A DNA stretch of 17,315 nucleotides. Source: an uncultured Fibrobacter sp. GTDB taxonomy: Bacteria > Fibrobacterota > Fibrobacteria > Fibrobacterales > Fibrobacteraceae. The notes under the pieces are model-generated. The model did not search any database and was not told the DNA's origin. It worked only from the letters and a program-made list of their open reading frames with translations. Location: NCBI GenBank assembly GCA_937891805.1, contig CALATK010000086.1, positions 1-17,315 on the forward strand. Direction: 5' to 3'. The first letter of the stretch is position 1. Each line of letters opens with the position of its first letter. Positions 12,965-17,315 of the stretch are shown here, piece after piece. The translations under genes were made by a program, and so were the position numbers.

Positions 12965-13795
12965 TCACTGTTTCGTTATGAAGTAGTCTTCCGGGTTTAT
13001 GGGAGTGCCGTCCAGGCGGATTTCGTAATGGAGCGCCACGCTGGACTCCGTGCCGCTCTCGCCGATGATGGCGATGGGCTGCCCGCGCCGAACGCGCATG
13101 CCCGGCTGCACCAGGGCCTGCCCCAGGTGGGCATAGAACGTCTTGATGCCCGGCATATGCTCAATCTTCATGGAAAGCCCGAACCCGCGATGGTTGCGGA
13201 CTTCGGCCACGACGCCCGCACCGGTGGCCACTACGGTATCGCCCACGGCAGCCACGTAGTCAATGCCCCGATGGGGCAGTTCCTGCTCGGTAAAATGGTC
13301 GTAAATCATCTCGAAACGGTTCTTGACGGCATGGTTGTTCTTGAAGGGGTGCAGCACAGGCACCATAGCCGCCGTTACGGAATCCTGCTCCAGCCGGGCA
13401 AGCAGGCGCCTGAAGGTCTTCTCGATTTCGGCAAGGCTCTTGCGTTCGCTACCCGAACGCATGTCCCGGCCGGATTCTTCCAGGGTGAACCCGAGCCCGC
13501 TGAGGCTTACGGTGCTGTCCCGCAAGAGCCGGGTCTCTTCGGCCTTGAGGATGGACTCGTCCACCGATTGGCGGATATCCTTAATCTCCTTCTTGATGGC
13601 CATGTTCTGGCGGTACACCGAAAGCACGTTTCCGTCGGAGAGGTTCGCCACAATCTTCTGGGGCGAGAACAGCACAAACCCGAGAATGGCGCAAGCCAGG
13701 AGAACCACCATCACGATTACCCTGGTCAGGGAAATCTTGTAGTTCTTGGGCGCCGAGGTCTTGCTCGGGAAAACATGAACCTCAAGCTTTTTCAC
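12965..13795 (-). CDS. Membrane-anchored M23-fold (LytM-type) peptidase, one catalytic His missing
   Basis: 276 residues from the GTG at 13795. One membrane helix spans about 24-43, a charged helical or coiled-coil region about 60-140, and an M23 domain about 150-272 in the periplasm. HRGID gives zinc ligands His175 and Asp179. YAHL gives His223. The closing HxH motif reads ALHYE, so the third ligand His256 is present but the usual preceding His is Ala254. It may therefore be a weak or non-catalytic LytM factor, as with some division regulators. The GTG start overlaps the upstream small gene by 14 bases and has GGGGA close by. A TTG at 13840 would add 15 residues and is less likely. It forms an operon with the coiled-coil gene. 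Exact role unknown. Confidence 0.82.
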   Translation of the reverse strand: MKKLEVHVFPSKTSAPKNYKISLTRVIVMVVLLACAILGFVLFSPQKIVANLSDGNVLSVYRQNMAIKKEIKDIRQSVDESILKAEETRLLRDSTVSLSGLGFTLEESGRDMRSGSERKSLAEIEKTFRRLLARLEQDSVTAAMVPVLHPFKNNHAVKNRFEMIYDHFTEQELPHRGIDYVAAVGDTVVATGAGVVAEVRNHRGFGLSMKIEHMPGIKTFYAHLGQALVQPGMRVRRGQPIAIIGESGTESSVALHYEIRLDGTPINPEDYFITKQ

Positions 13796-14066
13796 TCTTC
13801 CCCGCAGATTCCTTGGAAAGCTTCTTTTCCAGTTCGGCAATCTTTTTCTGGCTTTCTTCGATGCCGCCGATAATTTCCACCACCGACGGGTCGTCCTTGA
13901 TGGCCTTCAGAAGGTCGTCTTGCACGGCGCCGTAGAGCTTTTGCCCCAGGGCCTGGAACTTGGTCTTGAGTCGGCTTTCTTCGGTTGCCAGTTCAACACG
14001 GACCAGGGTCGCGGAGGCAAACCCCATGGCATGGTTTTTCAGCTTATTTAGCACTGTTTTATCCAT
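13782..14066 (-). CDS. Small coiled-coil protein of unknown function
   Basis: 94 residues; I do not recognise the family. The N-terminal half has a mildly hydrophobic helix (NHAMGFASATLVRVELA). The C-terminal 30 residues are a heptad-like, Lys/Glu-rich coiled coil (ESQKKIAELEKKLSKE) ending in a charged tail. No signal peptide or membrane segment is seen. AAGGAA lies upstream of the ATG. Its 3' end overlaps the M23 gene by 14 bases in another frame, a strong sign of one operon, so it may assist or regulate the M23-fold protein. It diverges from the small membrane gene and dnaN across a 63-base spacer. Confidence 0.7.
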   Translation of the reverse strand: MDKTVLNKLKNHAMGFASATLVRVELATEESRLKTKFQALGQKLYGAVQDDLLKAIKDDPSVVEIIGGIEESQKKIAELEKKLSKESAGKSEKA

Positions 14067-14104
14067 AAGCGTTCCTTTTTTCACTCTTAAAATAGTAGTT
14101 TTTA

Positions 14105-14122
14105 CTCCATAAAACAATGGAG
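14105..14122. promoter_or_regulatory. Inverted repeat covering the ribosome site of the small membrane gene
   Basis: CTCCAT-N6-ATGGAG lies in the divergent spacer. The right arm contains the TGGAG Shine-Dalgarno of the gene at 14130. It could be an operator for both directions or a hairpin that hides the ribosome site of the dnaN operon. Confidence 0.4.
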
Positions 14123-14129
14123 ATTTTTT

Positions 14130-14282
14130 ATGAGCCGGAGAGATCGTAGGCGTGCTATGCAGAATGCAAGGAATTTCACGCCTAAAAAGTCCAATTCCAT
14201 GAACAAGTGGGTCATTGTGGCCCTGGCCGTAATCGCTGTGGTATTTTTCGTCGGAACGACTATCATTCAAAGGGGTGCCTAA
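14130..14282 (+). CDS. 50-residue single-pass membrane protein upstream of dnaN
   Basis: A short gene with a good TGGAG signal seven bases before the ATG. The product starts with a very basic cytoplasmic segment (MSRRDRRRAMQNARNFTPKK), then one hydrophobic helix at about residues 27-46, and ends QRGA. The stop codon is three bases before the dnaN ATG, and the dnaN ribosome site AAAGGGG lies within its last codons, so the two should be co-transcribed and probably translationally coupled. I do not recognise a family. The basic tail could bind nucleic acid or membrane lipid; that is speculation. Supporting points are the ribosome site, tight packing and a sensible topology. Confidence 0.7.
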   Translation: MSRRDRRRAMQNARNFTPKKSNSMNKWVIVALAVIAVVFFVGTTIIQRGA

Positions 14283-14285
14283 TCT

Positions 14286-15407
14286 ATGAAATTCCAAATC
14301 CAAAAAGCTGTATTCCTGGACGCTCTTAGCGCCGCCGTCAACGCGGTGCCGAACAAGTCCACTATCCAGATTCTCAACAACTTCGCCCTCAGGCTCGAAG
14401 GCAATGTCCTCGAGGTGAGCGCGACGGATCTGGACCTGGGCATCAGGGTCAAGGTGGAAGTCGAAGGTGAACGCGACGGTTCCGTGGTCATCAACGCCCG
14501 CAAGCTTCTGGAACTGGTGAAGAGCCTCGTAGATCCGAGCATCACTACCGTAAGCGTAGATGTGGAAAACTACCTCGCCAAGATCCGCTGGAGCGAAAAG
14601 GGCCAGGCAAGCATCACCGGTTTCGACGCCAGCGATTTCCCGCCGTTCCCCGAAGTGAACGAGGGCGAAACTCTGAACTTTGCCAAGAGCGAACTGGAAT
14701 TCCTGGTCGAAAAGACCAAGTTCGCCACCTCTACCGACTCCACCCGCTTAAGCCTGAACGGCATCTTCCTGGAAGCGGGCGACGGCAAGGTCTCCATGAT
14801 TGCAACCGACGGTCACCGTCTGGGCCGTGCCGCCATCGAGCAAGAAGGCGCAAGCCTGAGCAATGGCGTCATCGTCCCCCGCAAGCCCCTGGAACAGATT
14901 CTGCACATGGCCAAGGCCGACGCCACCATTGAGGCCCGCGCATCCTCTACCCACATTTTGTTCAGCACCGAATCTATCCAGGTGATTTCCAAGCTCTACG
15001 AAGGACCGTACCCCAACTACCGTGCGGTGATTCCCCAGAACTTTGAACGCACCGTGCAGCTGAACACCGTAGAGTTCCTGAACAAAATGCGCAGCGTGAT
15101 TTCTATGGCCAACGCCCGCACCCACAAGGTGCGCCTGCAGTTCGAAGGCAACAACCTGGAACTCAGCGCAAGCGACCCGGATGTGGGCGGCGATTCCCGC
15201 GAAGCCCTCTCCGTGACCCACAACGGCGAAGGCTCCTTCAGCATCGGCTTTGACGGACGCTACATTTCTGAAATCTTCAGCATGTGCAAGTCCGAAGAAA
15301 CGGTGATGAAGATGAACAACCCCATTGGCGCCTGCATCATCGAGCCCGTTGGCGAAGGCCTGAACTTCAGCTTCTTGCTGATGCCCACCCACCTGACCGA
15401 CGACTAA
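14286..15407 (+). CDS. dnaN: DNA polymerase III beta subunit (sliding clamp)
   Basis: A ring-shaped homodimer that tethers polymerase III to DNA. The 373-residue length and three repeated clamp domains (about 1-120, 125-250, 255-373) fit DnaN. Typical signatures are the N-terminal MKFQIQKAVFLDALSAAVNAVPNK, the second-domain FATSTDSTRLSLNGI and ATDGHRLGRA, and the C-terminal PVGEGLNFSFLLMPTHL, whose MPxxL-like end contributes to the peptide-binding cleft. The ATG has AAAGGGG ten bases upstream in the end of the preceding small gene. dnaN usually follows dnaA and precedes recF; neither neighbour is seen here, and instead a small membrane gene and a TtcA-like gene flank it. A terminator follows. 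Confidence 0.96.
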   Translation: MKFQIQKAVFLDALSAAVNAVPNKSTIQILNNFALRLEGNVLEVSATDLDLGIRVKVEVEGERDGSVVINARKLLELVKSLVDPSITTVSVDVENYLAKIRWSEKGQASITGFDASDFPPFPEVNEGETLNFAKSELEFLVEKTKFATSTDSTRLSLNGIFLEAGDGKVSMIATDGHRLGRAAIEQEGASLSNGVIVPRKPLEQILHMAKADATIEARASSTHILFSTESIQVISKLYEGPYPNYRAVIPQNFERTVQLNTVEFLNKMRSVISMANARTHKVRLQFEGNNLELSASDPDVGGDSREALSVTHNGEGSFSIGFDGRYISEIFSMCKSEETVMKMNNPIGACIIEPVGEGLNFSFLLMPTHLTDD

Positions 15408-15427
15408 CCGCAAGGTGCAAACAAACT

Positions 15428-15461
15428 AAAAAAGGGGTGTCGCACAAGCGAGCCCTTTTTT
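15428..15461 (+). terminator. Terminator after dnaN
   Basis: AAAAAGGG...CCCTTTTT arms enclose an inner TCGC-ACAA-GCGA stem, ending in a run of six T. The A-rich left arm would also allow use on the opposite strand. Confidence 0.75.
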
Positions 15462-15473
15462 AATGTGAAATAT

Positions 15474-16196
15474 ATGTCCAACGCCATCCGCAAACGTATC
15501 AGCAAAAAGATTACCAAGGCATTGCACGATTTCAACTTGATTGAAAACGGCGACAAGGTGCTGGTTGCCGTCAGTGGCGGCAAGGATTCCAGCGTGCTCC
15601 TGATGGAACTGGCCGCCCGCATGGGAAAGTTCTTGCCCGACTGCGAAATCGGGGCCATCCATATCCAGAGCGACTTTGCGGACAAGGCCCCCCGGGAATT
15701 TCTGGAACGGATGGCGCAGCAATATCCGCAGATTCCCTTCTACTTCAAGGACGTGGCGGTAGAAGGCCGGCTCAAGGAAGGCCGCAAGCTGAACTGCTAC
15801 TGGTGCAGCACCCAGCGCCGCACCGAGCTTATCAAGTTCGCCCGCGAAAACGGCTACAACAAGATTGCGCTGGGTCACCACATGGACGACATCGTAGAGA
15901 CCCTGCTGATGAACATGCTCTACAAGGGCGAATTCAGCGGCATGCCGCCCATGGTGCCCTACGAAAAATACCCGGTAAGCGTCATCCGGCCGCTTTGCTA
16001 CTGTGAAGAATCGGAGATTATCGAATACGCCGAAGACGCCGACATTCGCAAGTTCACCTGCACCTGCGAATTTTCCAAGGCCAGCCACCGTAAATCCATC
16101 CGCGAAGAAATCAAGAGCCTTACCAAGGGCAATTCCACCCTCAAGGCGAACCTATTTGAAAGCATGCGGAATATACGGATGGATTATCTGCTGTAG
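15474..16196 (+). CDS. TtcA-family tRNA 2-thiocytidine synthetase-like protein
   Basis: A PP-loop ATPase of about 240 residues, predicted to thiolate cytidine in tRNA using an Fe-S cluster. The PP-loop SGGKDSS lies at residues 34-40. CYWC at 108-111 gives the Cys-x-x-C of the family. The later GHHMDDIVETLLMNMLYKGEFSGMPP and VIRPL segments match TtcA. Near the C-terminus FTCTCEF offers two more cysteines as a candidate third cluster ligand. Length suits the shorter TtcA-like group rather than the 311-residue E. coli enzyme. I chose the ATG at 15474; a GTG at 15465 would add three residues. No ribosome site is visible, and the dnaN terminator ends only 12 bases before the start. Confidence 0.85.
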   Translation: MSNAIRKRISKKITKALHDFNLIENGDKVLVAVSGGKDSSVLLMELAARMGKFLPDCEIGAIHIQSDFADKAPREFLERMAQQYPQIPFYFKDVAVEGRLKEGRKLNCYWCSTQRRTELIKFARENGYNKIALGHHMDDIVETLLMNMLYKGEFSGMPPMVPYEKYPVSVIRPLCYCEESEIIEYAEDADIRKFTCTCEFSKASHRKSIREEIKSLTKGNSTLKANLFESMRNIRMDYLL

Positions 16197-16210
16197 GGCG
16201 AAATGAAATT

Positions 16211-16248
16211 TTGACAAAATTGCCTATTTTAGGCAACCTATTTTAGGT
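16211..16248 (+). promoter_or_regulatory. Tandem palindromic operator-like sites
   Basis: TTGCCTA-TTT-TAGGCAA (16220-16236) and ACCTA-TTT-TAGGT (16236-16248) are adjacent palindromes sharing CCTATTTTAGG with a 14-base repeat period. A TTGACA hexamer (16211-16216) precedes them. The position just upstream of the next gene suggests repressor binding; no clear -10 is assigned. Confidence 0.5.
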
Positions 16249-16262
16249 AATTTTTGCTCAAT

Positions 16263-16583
16263 ATGGAAAAATGGCAACATTGGCAAAAAGCCAAAATGAG
16301 TTTATATTTAAAGGAGTACGTTGACCAAGGCGTTCTAAAGGAGTTGAGCATGGCCTTCAAGAGCATAGGACAAAAATACGGGTTCGTCAGTGCCGGCGAT
16401 GTTATCCGTCAACGAGTCGCCGATGCACTTGTTGATGAGCAGCAAAAAGCCAGGGCCGATGCCGAAGCAAAAGCCAACGAAGACAAGTTAAATACCGCCA
16501 GGGGGCTCCTCCAAGACGGAGTTTCCATAGAAATTTTGACCCGACGGTTCAACCTTTCCGAAGAAGCAATTCTGGGAAAGTAG
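16263..16583 (+). CDS. Small protein with Rpn-like C-terminal tail
   Basis: 106 residues from the ATG at 16263; a TTG nine bases earlier is possible. I do not recognise the N-terminal half (WQHWQKAKMSLYLKEYVDQG). The middle is a long Ala/Glu/Lys-rich helix (about 62-82). The last 28 residues, ARGLLQDGVSIEILTRRFNLSEEAILGK, look like the short helix-turn-helix-like tail that ends many Rpn/PD-(D/E)XK transposase-family nucleases. The neighbour at 16808 is such a nuclease. It could be a decayed remnant, a small regulator acting on the nuclease, or an independent DNA-binding protein. Tandem palindromes precede it and a strong terminator follows, so it is its own unit. No clear ribosome site. Confidence 0.6.
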   Translation: MEKWQHWQKAKMSLYLKEYVDQGVLKELSMAFKSIGQKYGFVSAGDVIRQRVADALVDEQQKARADAEAKANEDKLNTARGLLQDGVSIEILTRRFNLSEEAILGK

Positions 16584-16609
16584 TTTCCTAAGCTTGTAAA
16601 ACATCAAAA

Positions 16610-16640
16610 CGGCTCCCGATGGGAGCCGCTTGTGGTTTTT
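16610..16640 (+). terminator. Terminator after the small Rpn-tail gene
   Basis: CGGCTCCC-GAT-GGGAGCCG (16610-16628) is a perfect 8-bp stem followed by CTTGTGGTTTTT. A-rich sequence on the left may allow two-way use. Confidence 0.8.
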
Positions 16641-16655
16641 AGAATTTTCTTTTTG

Positions 16656-16807
16656 TATATTACCCTCCGGTTTCCCAAGTGGGATTCTTTGTGGTTCAAG
16701 AGGTTTTGAACCAGTTGCCAGATGGGCCGGCGTTCCGGCCCGAATTCCCCTATTACCAAATGAACGAGGCCATTGCGGTCGTTCTCCGCGTATGGCCAGG
16801 AGAAACT
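16656..16807 (+). promoter_or_regulatory. Candidate promoter and structured leader of the Rpn-family gene
   Basis: TATATT at 16656-16661 is a possible -10, leaving about 140 bases of leader. The leader holds two perfect hairpins: TGGTTCAA/TTGAACCA (16692-16713) and GGGCCGG/CCGGCCC (16724-16741). It may be a regulatory leader or the edge of a mobile unit. Confidence 0.4.
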
Positions 16808-17315
16808 ATGATGAACGAAAATACAAGTGCTGCAAAGCGCAGCCACGACCCATTCTTCCGCTGGTTATTCTCAAACACCACGCACGCAAGGAACCTGCTG
16901 GAACTGTCGGCGAAGGTGAACCGGGAACTGAGCGAGTTCCTCTCGGTGGTGAACCTGGATACCTTGATTCGGATCCCCGACTCATATTCAGAAGTAGATG
17001 AAACAGGCGAGGCGGATATCGCTTTCCGCGTGAACGTTGCCACGGGTGCCCCCGTGCTGGTGGGCATTTTGCTGGAGCACAAGTCCGGGCGTGATGTAGG
17101 AATCCTTGAACAGATTGACCGCTATGTCCATTCCGTCATGAGACTACACGAGGAGAATCGCGCATTTAGCGGGTTCCCCACCATGGCGATTATCTTCTAC
17201 AACGGTCGCGATAACTGGGATCCTCTAAAACTACTGGAAAACGGATACCCCAAATATTTTCACGGGTCCGTGCTTCCGTTCAAGTGCACCTTCATAAACA
17301 TGGCGGACATTCCCG
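16808..17315 (+). CDS. Rpn-family recombination-promoting nuclease / putative transposase (partial, runs off window)
   Basis: The first 169 codons of a PD-(D/E)XK nuclease of the Rpn (YhgA-like) family. HDPFFRWLFSNTTHARNLLEL is the typical family opening. EADIAFRV (about 75-82) supplies the active-site Asp, and LLEHKSGRDVGILEQIDRY (about 95-113) supplies the Glu-x-Lys, where many family members have EHQS. TMAIIFYNGRDNWDP follows as expected. E. coli Rpn proteins cut DNA and promote RecA-independent recombination. I chose the ATG at 16808 because AGGAG lies six bases upstream. The frame stays open back to an ATG at 16760 without a ribosome site. The C-terminal half is beyond the window, so intactness is unknown. 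Confidence 0.85.
   Translation, partial: MMNENTSAAKRSHDPFFRWLFSNTTHARNLLELSAKVNRELSEFLSVVNLDTLIRIPDSYSEVDETGEADIAFRVNVATGAPVLVGILLEHKSGRDVGILEQIDRYVHSVMRLHEENRAFSGFPTMAIIFYNGRDNWDPLKLLENGYPKYFHGSVLPFKCTFINMADIP

Noticed and set aside
13796..13840. TTG start for the M23 gene
   Set aside because: Would overlap the small coiled-coil gene by 59 bases; the GTG at 13795 gives a tighter overlap and a plausible signal.
16760..16807. In-frame upstream ATG for the Rpn-family gene
   Set aside because: No ribosome site and the family homology begins after 16808, which has AGGAG.

Overview
The window reads as chromosomal DNA of a Fibrobacter-like bacterium (phylum Fibrobacterota). This is inferred, not proven. 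The grounds are a DUF4421-like outer-membrane protein, a secreted LamG protein with a Ser-rich linker and a short FDLKGR-type tail, an Rpn-family nuclease, mid-to-high GC genes separated by AT-rich spacers, and many short degenerate spacer repeats. No rRNA, tRNA, CRISPR array or complete insertion sequence was seen.

Left part (1-6612), all genes on +: acyl-ACP thioesterase, macrodomain ADP-ribose hydrolase, a PNPOx-fold flavoprotein, a ~400-base AT-rich gene-free block, a DUF4421-like barrel, a divergent PRPP synthetase and an NhaA antiporter. The gene-free block (2660-3060) holds a perfect 16-bp ParB site, three DnaA-box-like 9-mers and a 26-bp near-palindrome. A second parS site (15/16) directly follows the thioesterase stop codon. 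With dnaN about 11 kb away, this makes the window a good candidate for the replication-origin region.

Middle (6749-10670), all on -: a phosphate acetyltransferase with a degenerate N-terminal domain, RNase E/G with a long structured leader, and a HigBA-type toxin-antitoxin pair with a palindromic operator at its promoter. A secreted LamG protein (+) and a HAD phosphatase (-) follow, converging across a repeat block.

Right part (12965-17315): a coiled-coil small protein and a membrane-anchored M23-fold protein overlap on -. Diverging from them is an operon of a 50-residue single-pass membrane protein and dnaN. Then come a TtcA-like tRNA thiolase, a small protein with an Rpn-like C-terminal tail behind tandem palindromes, and a truncated Rpn-family nuclease gene running off the window.

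Spacers carry three repeat families: REP-like hairpins ending in GGATGAC, telomere-like CCCCTAA/CCTAGATC blocks, and ACTCA/GAGTT blocks. The last two show an apparent fixed polarity relative to neighbouring genes. A TATATT hexamer recurs upstream of most transcription units and is probably the -10 element.
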